5,232 nucleotides of DNA from Candidatus Delongbacteria bacterium (lineage in GTDB: Bacteria; UBA4055). Shown in pieces: positions 1 to 5,232 of this stretch. Where the stretch lies: NCBI GenBank assembly GCA_013139625.1, contig WTAK01000272.1, positions 1 to 5,232 on the forward strand. The letters run 5' to 3'. Numbering within the stretch: position 1 is the first letter of the stretch; each line of letters opens with the position of its first letter. The notes beneath the pieces are model-generated. The model searched no databases and was not told the DNA's origin. It saw only the letters and a program-made list of their open reading frames with translations. The position numbers were made by a program, and so were the translations under genes.

Positions 1-33
1 ATCAGCTTCCCTTTTTTTATTTAATCAATACTA

Positions 34-2202
34 TTATTTTAGATTTTCTTCACCAAGTTTATTTCTTTTGATCAATCTAGCTCTAACTGCTGCACCAGTA
101 CCTACATTACCACCGGTAATATAACCACCATCTCTACATTGTAAAGCTTTAACTCCCCAATCGTCTCCGGCAGCATCATATTTATGTGACCATACTACAA
201 GTAATTCTGTATTTAGTTTATATGTCCAAGTTTGCTTGTCAGATCCTGTAGTATAACCAGTGATGATATATCCATCATCCTTAGTTTGGTCTATACCATA
301 GGCTTTATCGTCTAGTTCAGCTTCTCCAAATGAGTATTCCCACATAGCTCCATCGTCATCACCATTGATAAGGAATTCAACAACCCATCCATCATTAAAT
401 TTACTTTTTGAAACAGGATTATCATCTATTTCATTTGTTTCACCAACCATAACAACTTCACCACTGTATCCTCCAAATGACTCAGTAAGACTATAACCGA
501 TCTCATCTTCAGAAGTTGTTCCGAGGTGATTCGCTACAAATAGATCTCTTTCAATTCGAGTAACATCGAAATAATCTCTAAAATTCCAGAAATCATCTTT
601 TTCCATTACGTGCTCAAAATCATACAAACTCATTTTACTCCAGGTCATTGTTGAAATAAAGCTTCCTACCATATCAAATTGTGCGTAGAACATATCCTTA
701 TCTACGTTGCCATCATATAATTTGGAATTATTCCAACCTGTAACATAAAAACTCCCGTTTTCATTACAAATGAGATCGGTTATGTACTGATCTCCCATTT
801 TACTTACCCATTGCTCCAAAACAAATGGTGGTGAAGTTGTAGACCAAAGTATATGTCCTATTAAATCCTTAGTAACATTTTCCCAGTTCTGATTTCCGTT
901 ACTATATACCTTAATCAATCTTGCATCATAACCTGTGTCCCAGTTGTATGTATTGGCTGGAATGGAATCGAGAGCAGTGGTAGAAGCTACAAATTCTTCA
1001 TAACCACCATCGAAAGAGCGGTAATAGTTGTTGGTATATCCACCGATTATATATCCATCATCAATAGATTTTTTTATCACAGTTGCCCCATCATCAATTA
1101 CAGGATATCCAAATTGTTTATTCCATATCAAACTACCATCTTCAGAACTGATCTTTCTTACCCAAGTATCTTTATCTAAACCATTATATCTCCAACCTGC
1201 TAAGACTACTCCTCCATCATACTCTCTATCCTCGCAAACACTTTCAGCAATACCAACATTAGCAGGAATATTTTGTTCCCATAAAACATCTACTTGTTCA
1301 GTCGTTTTGTTATACATATACTTGACAACTCTGGTACCTAAACCAGTAGGTAGCGAATCGGAAGCAACAGTGATATATCCACCATCGTAAGTTTGAACAA
1401 CTGATTTTAGTTCATATCCTGTACCACCGGCATCAGTAATTTCGAATGTCGGAATGAATTCAACAAGTTTGAAACTGTATGTCTTCTCTTTTATTGCATC
1501 TTCTATATCTGTTACTTGACATTTTACTGTGTGGTATCCTACTGGTAAATCTACAGTGTCATAGCTAAAATTTAAAGTATCATCGAAAGTTCCTGATGTA
1601 AAAAACGGCTCCAAATCAGCTCCAAAATAAGCATCAAAAGAGTTGAATATAGTGCTGTTGCCATTAATTGCAACAGTAAATTCAATTATATCTCCAATTG
1701 CATATTCAGTAGTATCTGGTCTTACGATATCAAGATCGATCCAAGGAAGATCTACTCCAGGAAGGGCTACAACAACTGGTATCGTAACTTCATCAGTGGC
1801 AAAATTTGTCCCAACAGCTTCTACTCTCAGATCATAATCACCAACAACTATTCCAGCTAAACTGATCTCTTGATCAACGCTTGCATCAAGGGGTTGATTT
1901 TCTGCTAAAGCTTCAATTTGACTTTTATTCCAGGATTCTTCTAAATGAGTATCACTGCCAAGATAGAAATTTATCTGAGAGTAATCTAATGTGCTGCCAG
2001 TTAGTTGAGCTGTTACCATAAAGGTTAACCCTGTATAAAGAGTATCAAGTTCTCCCACTGGTGGATTTCCTAGATTCGTAACTTCAATATCAATTACGAT
2101 TGGATCAACATCATCAGTAGTTGAATCAGACGAACATCCAGTTTGGAAAAGCATAGTAACCATAAGTAATGCTAACAAAAAGAACATAGCTAACTTTTTC
2201 AT
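34..2202 (-). CDS. Large surface lipoprotein with predicted beta-propeller domain
   Basis: A 722-residue protein of unknown specific function, probably anchored in the cell envelope. Residues 1-22 form a lipoprotein-type signal peptide: KK, then a hydrophobic stretch, ending FQTGC with Cys23 as the likely lipidated residue. Gln at -3 makes the lipobox imperfect. A Ser/Asp/Thr-rich linker follows. Residues about 36-147 and 154-248 look like two related beta-sandwich (Ig-like) repeats: both contain an aromatic-rich strand (NFYLGSD, DAYFGAD) and a later VGxYxxxVxxxG/D-like strand (VVGDYDLRVEAVG, PVGYHTVKCQVTD). From about 252 to the end, seven motifs of the type DGGYIxxG (near residues 273, 329, 382, 482, 580, 643 and 691), several with a preceding Trp strand, suggest a beta-propeller. 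There is no evident C-terminal sorting domain. The ATG start is supported by GGAGG eight bases upstream. The gene lies 93 bases after rnc, in the same direction. It could be an adhesin, sugar-binding or structural protein; the sequence does not say which. Confidence 0.85.
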   Translation of the reverse strand: MKKLAMFFLLALLMVTMLFQTGCSSDSTTDDVDPIVIDIEVTNLGNPPVGELDTLYTGLTFMVTAQLTGSTLDYSQINFYLGSDTHLEESWNKSQIEALAENQPLDASVDQEISLAGIVVGDYDLRVEAVGTNFATDEVTIPVVVALPGVDLPWIDLDIVRPDTTEYAIGDIIEFTVAINGNSTIFNSFDAYFGADLEPFFTSGTFDDTLNFSYDTVDLPVGYHTVKCQVTDIEDAIKEKTYSFKLVEFIPTFEITDAGGTGYELKSVVQTYDGGYITVASDSLPTGLGTRVVKYMYNKTTEQVDVLWEQNIPANVGIAESVCEDREYDGGVVLAGWRYNGLDKDTWVRKISSEDGSLIWNKQFGYPVIDDGATVIKKSIDDGYIIGGYTNNYYRSFDGGYEEFVASTTALDSIPANTYNWDTGYDARLIKVYSNGNQNWENVTKDLIGHILWSTTSPPFVLEQWVSKMGDQYITDLICNENGSFYVTGWNNSKLYDGNVDKDMFYAQFDMVGSFISTMTWSKMSLYDFEHVMEKDDFWNFRDYFDVTRIERDLFVANHLGTTSEDEIGYSLTESFGGYSGEVVMVGETNEIDDNPVSKSKFNDGWVVEFLINGDDDGAMWEYSFGEAELDDKAYGIDQTKDDGYIITGYTTGSDKQTWTYKLNTELLVVWSHKYDAAGDDWGVKALQCRDGGYITGGNVGTGAAVRARLIKRNKLGEENLK

Positions 2203-2210
2203 TTATAAAT

Positions 2211-2215
2211 CCTCC
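2211..2215 (-). promoter_or_regulatory. Ribosome binding site of the lipoprotein gene
   Basis: GGAGG on the minus strand lies eight bases before the ATG at 2200-2202. It is the only strong Shine-Dalgarno sequence nearby, and it fixes a start that gives a complete signal peptide. Confidence 0.8.
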
Positions 2216-2235
2216 GAAAGATTTTTATTTAATAA

Positions 2236-2264
2236 ATTATATTAATTAGAACTTAATTTGCATA
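2236..2264 (-). promoter_or_regulatory. Possible promoter of the lipoprotein gene
   Basis: A perfect TATAAT lies on the minus strand at 2236-2241, 33 bases before the start codon. The best -35 candidate with a 17-base spacer is TATGCA (2259-2264), which matches TTGACA at only three positions. The surrounding 93-base gap is very AT-rich, so a chance TATAAT is quite possible. No intrinsic terminator is visible between rnc and this gene, so read-through from the fabF-rnc transcript is an alternative. Confidence 0.3.
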
Positions 2265-2295
2265 AAATTTGGATATAAGGCAAGTCCTTTTTTTT

Positions 2296-3003
2296 TTAAT
2301 TACTCAACATATCTAAGCTATGCAACGCTTTTCGACTTGCTTCTTGCTCTGCTCTTTTTTTAGAAGTAGATGATCCTTGAGAGATTTCTTTACCGTTAAC
2401 AATAGCTTTCACAGTAAATGTTTTTTCATGTTCAGGACCTTCCTCGCTTACTACCTCATAAGTTGGAGGTTCTAAACCCTTTGATTGAACAAGCTCCAGA
2501 AGTTCTGACTTATAATTTATGGTCAGTGTATTTTCAAGTGATCTTTCTATATTTTCTAAAACCAAAACCTTGATCATTTTCTCAGCCTTAACTATTCCAC
2601 TATCAAGATAGATAGCCCCGATTATAGCTTCAAATGTATCTTCCAGAATTGAAGATTTATCTCTGCCACCGGATTTTTCTTCATATTCACTTAGTAAAAT
2701 ATCTTCCCCTAATTTCATCTCCCTTGCAATAAGAGAAAGGTTTTCTCCTGAAACTATAACAGACTTCATTTTACTAAGCTCTCCTTCATCTAAATCTGGG
2801 TAAGATTTGTAAAGATATTTAACGACAATGAAATTCAATACGGAATCACCTAAAAATTCCAATCTTTCGTTAGAATCAATTCTGTCCTGAGTGGTCTGAG
2901 AAATGAAAGACCTGTGCTTTAATGCAGTAAGCAACAGGTCTTTATTTTTAAATGAATATGATATTTTTTCTTCAAGCGTTTTTAGGTTATCATTATTCGA
3001 CAA
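2296..3003 (-). CDS. rnc: Ribonuclease III
   Basis: A 235-residue RNase III, a cytoplasmic Mg2+-dependent endonuclease that cuts double-stranded RNA, matures rRNA precursors and processes some mRNAs. The catalytic domain spans about residues 5-155 and carries the family signature NERLEFLGDS at 45-54. By family knowledge the acidic catalytic and metal-binding residues correspond to Glu46, Glu49, Asp53, Glu73 (in DEGELS), Asp122 and Glu125 (in EDTFEA). A double-stranded-RNA-binding domain follows at about 162-232, ending in the typical basic helix SKKRAEQEASRKAL. Length is normal for the family (E. coli 226). The start codon is TTG, two bases after the fabF stop. The first in-frame Met is residue 79, inside the catalytic domain, and the frame upstream holds no ATG or GTG before a stop, so TTG is the only sensible start. 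An A-rich stretch, not a terminator, follows the stop codon. Confidence 0.97.
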   Translation of the reverse strand: MSNNDNLKTLEEKISYSFKNKDLLLTALKHRSFISQTTQDRIDSNERLEFLGDSVLNFIVVKYLYKSYPDLDEGELSKMKSVIVSGENLSLIAREMKLGEDILLSEYEEKSGGRDKSSILEDTFEAIIGAIYLDSGIVKAEKMIKVLVLENIERSLENTLTINYKSELLELVQSKGLEPPTYEVVSEEGPEHEKTFTVKAIVNGKEISQGSSTSKKRAEQEASRKALHSLDMLSN

Positions 3004-3005
3004 GA

Positions 3006-4247
3006 TTATCCTTTGAACTTCTTTACAAGTATAGATGAATTATGCCCACCGAAACCGAAAGTATTACTAAGTGCATAATCAACTTTTCTTTCAATAAATT
3101 TATTTGGAGTATAGTTTAGATCACACATTGGGTCAGGAGTTTCTTGATTTATAGTAGGATGAACAGTATTTGTTTGAACCGCTTTTATCGTTCCAATAAG
3201 TTCAACTGCGCCTGCACCACCAAGTAAGTGTCCTATTATTGATTTTGTGGAATTAATAGCGATCTTGCTTGCATGATCGCCAAAAGCAGCTTTAATGCCT
3301 GCTGTTTCCGCAATATCTCCTGTTGGAGTTGAAGTGCCGTGAGTATTTATATGGTCAATATCTTCAGGTTTAATACCAGCATCGTTAATAGCAGCTAACA
3401 TAGCTCTTTTTGCACCACCACCTTCAGGATCAGGAGCAACAATATCTTTTGCATCACTGGAGAAACCGATACCTGCCATTTCAGCATAAATAGTAGCTCC
3501 TCTTTTTACTGCATGTTCATATTCCTCAAGAATAAGCATACCAGCACCTTCACCCATTACAAAACCATCCCTATCATTGTCAAAAGGTCTACTTGCTTTT
3601 TCTGGGTCATCATTTCTAGTTGATAATGCTTTCATATTTGAAAATCCTGCAATAGCAAGATCTGTAATAACGGCTTCAGCTCCACCTGCAATCATAATAT
3701 CGGCATCACCATATTGAATAGTTCTGTAAGCATTTCCAACTGCATGTCCTGAAGAAGCACAAGCAGATACGGTAGTATAATTTGGTCCTCTCAAATTCCA
3801 CTTCATAGAAATTCTACCTGCAGCAATATCAGGTATCATCATTGGAATAAATAAAGGGCTAACTCTTCTAGGACCTTTCTCAAGTAATTTTTTATGATTA
3901 TCCTGATAAGTCTCCATTCCACCAATGCCACTACCTGTTATAACTCCAAATCTATCACCATCAACTTTTTCAAGATTGATCTTAGAATCTTCGAGAGCAC
4001 TTTTAGCAGCCACTAAAGCATACTGTGTAAATCGGTCTAATCTCTTATATTCATTTCTTTCAAAGTGGTCAGCAGGATCAAAATCTTTTATTTCTCCGGC
4101 TATTTTTACGGAATGTTCGGTAGTATCCCATCTCTCTATTAAAGATACCCCATTTTTCCCATCAAGCAAATTTTTATAAAATTCTTCAATATCATATCCC
4201 AAAACTGAAACTACACCCATTCCAGTAACAACAACTCTTCTTTTCAT
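3006..4247 (-). CDS. fabF: Beta-ketoacyl-ACP synthase II (KAS II)
   Basis: A 413-residue condensing enzyme of type II fatty acid synthesis. It joins malonyl-ACP to an acyl-ACP with loss of CO2, extending the chain by two carbons in the cytoplasm. Length equals E. coli FabF (413). The thiolase-fold catalytic triad is intact and sits at the E. coli positions: Cys163 in VSACASSG, His303 in NTHGTSTPTGD and His340 in IIGHLLGGAGA. Lys335 in NSTKS is also conserved. The C-terminal FGFGG loop (397-401) contains the gatekeeper Phe399. The N-terminus RRVVVTGMGVVS is the classic family start, and the ATG has AGGA seven bases upstream. Its substrate carrier ACP is encoded just upstream and rnc follows two bases after the stop. 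KAS I (FabB) is less likely given length and motifs. No missing residues or frameshifts are visible. Confidence 0.97.
   Translation of the reverse strand: MKRRVVVTGMGVVSVLGYDIEEFYKNLLDGKNGVSLIERWDTTEHSVKIAGEIKDFDPADHFERNEYKRLDRFTQYALVAAKSALEDSKINLEKVDGDRFGVITGSGIGGMETYQDNHKKLLEKGPRRVSPLFIPMMIPDIAAGRISMKWNLRGPNYTTVSACASSGHAVGNAYRTIQYGDADIMIAGGAEAVITDLAIAGFSNMKALSTRNDDPEKASRPFDNDRDGFVMGEGAGMLILEEYEHAVKRGATIYAEMAGIGFSSDAKDIVAPDPEGGGAKRAMLAAINDAGIKPEDIDHINTHGTSTPTGDIAETAGIKAAFGDHASKIAINSTKSIIGHLLGGAGAVELIGTIKAVQTNTVHPTINQETPDPMCDLNYTPNKFIERKVDYALSNTFGFGGHNSSILVKKFKG
3009..3013 (-). promoter_or_regulatory. Ribosome binding site deciding the rnc TTG start
   Basis: AAGGA on the minus strand, five bases before the TTG at 3001-3003, lies inside the last codons of fabF (Phe-Lys-Gly). 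The fabF stop codon is sandwiched between this site and the rnc start, so ribosomes ending fabF can restart on rnc. This arrangement supports the non-ATG start and translational coupling. Confidence 0.7.
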
Positions 4248-4254
4248 ATTTATT

Positions 4255-4258
4255 TCCT
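4255..4258 (-). promoter_or_regulatory. Ribosome binding site of fabF
   Basis: AGGA on the minus strand lies seven bases before the fabF ATG (4245-4247). The 64 bases between the upstream terminator and the fabF start hold no convincing promoter: TTGCTA is present but has no good -10 at the right distance. Confidence 0.6.
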
Positions 4259-4311
4259 AATATTTAATTTTTCAAAACTTTTGTCTTCGGCATTCTAGCA
4301 ACATTATTTAT

Positions 4312-4341
4312 AAAAAACAAGGGAAATTGCAATTTCCCTTG
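4312..4341 (-). terminator. Intrinsic terminator between acpP and fabF
   Basis: A perfect 24-base palindrome (half-site CAAGGGAAATTG, 4318-4341) can fold as a 10-bp stem with a TGCA loop. On the minus strand it is followed directly by six Ts (4312-4317). It begins 27 bases after the acpP stop. The T-run exists only on the minus-strand side, so it terminates transcription coming from acpP and not the opposite direction. It should yield a short monocistronic acpP mRNA, with fabF-rnc depending on read-through or a separate promoter. Confidence 0.88.
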
Positions 4342-4368
4342 ATAATAAATATTTCGTTCAAAACAAAA

Positions 4369-4605
4369 TTACTCACCAAGTTTTTGCTTAATAAAGTCTA
4401 TTGCAGTTCCCACAGTTGTAATTTTTTCTGCTTCGTCTTCTTCGATCTTTATATCAAATTCATCTTCAAACTTCATTACAAGTTCTACAGTTGCTAAAGA
4501 ATCAGCACCTAAGTCATTTATAAAAGAAGCTTCAGGTACAACACTAGCTTCGTCAACACCTAATTCGTCCATGATGATTTCATTTACTTTTTGCTCGATC
4601 GACAT
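4369..4605 (-). CDS. acpP: Acyl carrier protein
   Basis: A 78-residue acidic carrier that holds growing acyl chains as thioesters on a 4'-phosphopantetheine arm and delivers them to FabF and the other fatty acid synthesis enzymes. The attachment site is Ser36 in the hallmark motif GADSL (33-37), the same position as in E. coli ACP. Helix II ([16 protein letters not shown]) and the C-terminal [17 protein letters not shown] are typical of the AcpP family and carry the acidic surface used for partner docking. Length is the family norm. The ATG start has AAGGAG six bases upstream. The gene is first in its transcription unit, with its own promoter and a terminator directly downstream, consistent with the high and independent expression expected for ACP. 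The fabD and fabG genes often found upstream are not here. Confidence 0.97.
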   Translation of the reverse strand: MSIEQKVNEIIMDELGVDEASVVPEASFINDLGADSLATVELVMKFEDEFDIKIEEDEAEKITTVGTAIDFIKQKLGE

Positions 4606-4611
4606 CTTTCT

Positions 4612-4617
4612 CTCCTT
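4612..4617 (-). promoter_or_regulatory. Ribosome binding site of acpP
   Basis: AAGGAG on the minus strand lies six bases before the acpP ATG at 4603-4605. This is a strong match at good spacing, fitting a highly translated small protein. Confidence 0.8.
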
Positions 4618-4640
4618 AATGTTTTTTGAATGCTTTTTAT

Positions 4641-4706
4641 CAATGGTAATATAATTGATGGTTAAATCTTAGTCAAGAGTTTAATCAATGGTTTTTTTGC
4701 AATGGT
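4641..4706 (-). repeat. Four ACCATTG-like direct repeats around the acpP promoter
   Basis: On the minus strand the heptamer ACCATTG occurs at 4700-4706, 4686-4692 and 4641-4647, and a variant ACCATCA at 4656-4662. Offsets are 14, 30 and 15 bases, close to multiples of 15. Two copies lie upstream of the -35 box, one in the spacer and one at the expected transcription start. The arrangement looks like a set of operator half-sites, but no regulator is known from this window and the region is AT-rich. Confidence 0.4.
4648..4676 (-). promoter_or_regulatory. Promoter of acpP, sigma-70 type
   Basis: On the minus strand, TTGACT (-35, 4671-4676) and TATATT (-10, 4648-4653) are separated by exactly 17 bases. 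Each hexamer matches the sigma-70 consensus at five of six positions. The predicted transcription start is near 4641, leaving a leader of about 35 bases that contains the ribosome binding site. An A-run upstream of the -35 (complement of 4693-4699) might act as an UP-like element. This is a prediction from the sequence only. Confidence 0.72.
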
Positions 4707-4733
4707 TTTCTGTGAAATATAGAATTTTTACTG

Positions 4734-4762
4734 TTGACAATTTCTTTCCATATGACTATTTT
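4734..4762 (+). promoter_or_regulatory. Probable promoter of the secreted-protein gene
   Basis: A perfect TTGACA (4734-4739) is followed after 17 bases by TATTTT (4757-4762), a four-of-six match to TATAAT. It points at the plus-strand gene starting at 4878 and would give a leader of about 109 bases. Weaker TATTAT (4810-4815) and CATAAT (4775-4780) boxes lie nearer the gene but lack a good -35. Confidence 0.5.
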
Positions 4763-4774
4763 TAAAGAATACCC

Positions 4775-4834
4775 CATAATAGTATATATGAACGTATGTA
4801 AAGTCGAACTATTATGTAAAACGAAGAAATAGTT
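4775..4834 (+). repeat. Overlapping inverted repeats in the leader of the secreted-protein gene
   Basis: CATAATAGT (4775-4783) is the exact reverse complement of ACTATTATG (4808-4816), with 24 bases between. AACTATT (4807-4813) is in turn the reverse complement of AATAGTT (4828-4834), with 14 bases between. The middle arm is shared, so in RNA only one of the two hairpins could form at a time. A further ACTATT occurs at 4755-4760 inside the promoter. The arms are almost all A/T, so stability would be low. Protein-binding dyads or chance are alternatives. Confidence 0.35.
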
Positions 4835-4864
4835 AAAGTTTAAGAAATAATTAAATAAGTAAAA

Positions 4865-4871
4865 GGGGGAG
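4865..4871 (+). promoter_or_regulatory. Ribosome binding site of the secreted-protein gene
   Basis: The purine run GGGGGAG ends six bases before the ATG at 4878-4880. It is a strong Shine-Dalgarno match and selects the start that gives a complete signal peptide. Confidence 0.75.
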
Positions 4872-4877
4872 AGTTTT

Positions 4878-5232
4878 ATGAAAAGGACTTTTATGGTCTT
4901 GCTGGCACTTTTCATGTTCCAGGTAATGTTTGCAGCTTCAACAAATAGCTATGATGTAAGCTACTCGAGAATCTCAAGTGAAGAGATGAAGCTTGATATT
5001 GTGGTGGATTCATACAGCATAAGTGAAGTCAATGCAGACGGAAAAACATTCAGTAGAATTAATTTTGAAGGTGGAGTATTAACCAATGAATTAGGTTATG
5101 CAGAGCTTCCAAGATTTGCTAAATCTGTTCAACTGAGTAATGATAAAAATGTAACTTTAGATTACGATGCAGGTAAATATGTTGAGATCAAACTAGATCA
5201 CCCATTGTTACCTTCAAGAGGTATTATGTCCA
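4878..5232 (+). CDS. Secreted protein, N-terminal part, C25-propeptide-like (partial)
   Basis: The open frame runs from the ATG off the right edge, giving 118 visible residues. Residues 1-19 or 1-20 form a Sec signal peptide: KR, a hydrophobic core rich in Leu, Met and Phe, then MFAA as the probable cleavage region. The following part is not lipidated (no Cys). Residues about 57-115 read as a beta-rich segment with FSRINFEGG, then GYAELPRFAKSVQLS, then a VEIKLDHPLLPSRG stretch. The pattern of a Gly followed by a 'P/A-E-L-P' motif and a later 'hPxLPS' resembles the N-terminal propeptide of gingipain-type cysteine peptidases (family C25) in FCB-group bacteria. The catalytic region, if any, lies outside the window. 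This assignment is from memory of the family pattern and is moderate at best. The start, ribosome binding site and signal peptide are convincing. The gene is divergent from acpP and probably functionally unrelated to it. Confidence 0.8.
   Translation, partial: MKRTFMVLLALFMFQVMFAASTNSYDVSYSRISSEEMKLDIVVDSYSISEVNADGKTFSRINFEGGVLTNELGYAELPRFAKSVQLSNDKNVTLDYDAGKYVEIKLDHPLLPSRGIMS

Noticed and set aside
1..33. Terminator for the lipoprotein gene
   Set aside because: On the minus strand the 33 visible bases after the stop show an A-run and no hairpin followed by Ts. Any terminator must lie beyond the window edge.
1028..1390. A 120-residue plus-strand open frame inside the lipoprotein gene
   Set aside because: It is antisense to a coherent coding sequence with recurring motifs and has the Ser/Pro/Thr-rich look of a shadow frame. 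The 64-residue frame at 1643-1837 and the 84-residue frame at 3925-4179 are rejected for the same reason.
100..1400. Repeated CCACCATC/CCATCATC-like nucleotide strings that could suggest a DNA repeat array
   Set aside because: They are irregularly spaced and in frame with DGGYI-type protein motifs. They reflect the protein's repeat structure, not CRISPR or satellite DNA.
2277..2297. Possible terminator AAGG-loop-CCTT followed by a run of ten Ts on the plus strand
   Set aside because: The stem has only four base pairs and no plus-strand gene precedes it. On the minus strand, where rnc ends, the run is A rather than T, so it cannot terminate rnc transcription.
4685..4915. A 76-residue minus-strand open frame in the divergent intergenic region
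   Set aside because: It overlaps the signal-peptide region of the plus-strand gene and the promoters. Its composition (Phe, Tyr, Asn, Lys, Ile) is what AT-rich non-coding DNA gives, and it resembles no known family.

Overview
This AT-rich window from a bacterial chromosome carries four complete genes on the minus strand and the start of a fifth gene on the plus strand. Reading along the minus strand from right to left, the genes are an acyl carrier protein (acpP), a beta-ketoacyl-ACP synthase II (fabF), ribonuclease III (rnc) and a large surface lipoprotein. Diverging from acpP on the plus strand is a secreted protein cut off by the window edge. Its N-terminal region resembles the propeptides of gingipain-type (C25) peptidases.

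The order acpP-fabF-rnc is a conserved bacterial lipid-synthesis/RNA-processing block. FabF and ACP are functional partners: FabF extends acyl chains carried on the phosphopantetheine arm of ACP. RNase III is co-transcribed and probably translationally coupled to fabF (2-base gap, TTG start). Between acpP and fabF there is a clear intrinsic terminator. acpP therefore probably makes a short abundant mRNA of its own, with fabF-rnc receiving read-through or using a promoter I could not identify. The usual upstream genes fabD, fabG, plsX and fabH are absent, because the divergent gene begins 272 bases upstream of acpP.

The roughly 2.2 kb lipoprotein gene has a lipoprotein signal peptide, two related beta-sandwich-like repeats and seven DGGYI-type motifs that suggest a C-terminal beta-propeller. 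Together with the C25-like secreted protein, this points to a member of the Fibrobacteres-Chlorobi-Bacteroidetes (FCB) superphylum or a related candidate phylum such as Cloacimonadota or Delongbacteria. This is inference from protein style and base composition; no rRNA or other decisive marker is present. The acpP promoter looks like a normal sigma-70 type (TTGACT, 17 bases, TATATT), which argues mildly against Bacteroidota proper, whose promoters usually differ.

The 272-base divergent intergenic region (4606-4877) is the most structured non-coding part. It has promoters in both directions, four ACCATTG-like direct repeats around the acpP promoter, and overlapping inverted repeats in the leader of the secreted-protein gene. 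I see no CRISPR, tRNA, rRNA, insertion sequence or defence system, and nothing amounting to a clearly new biological system.
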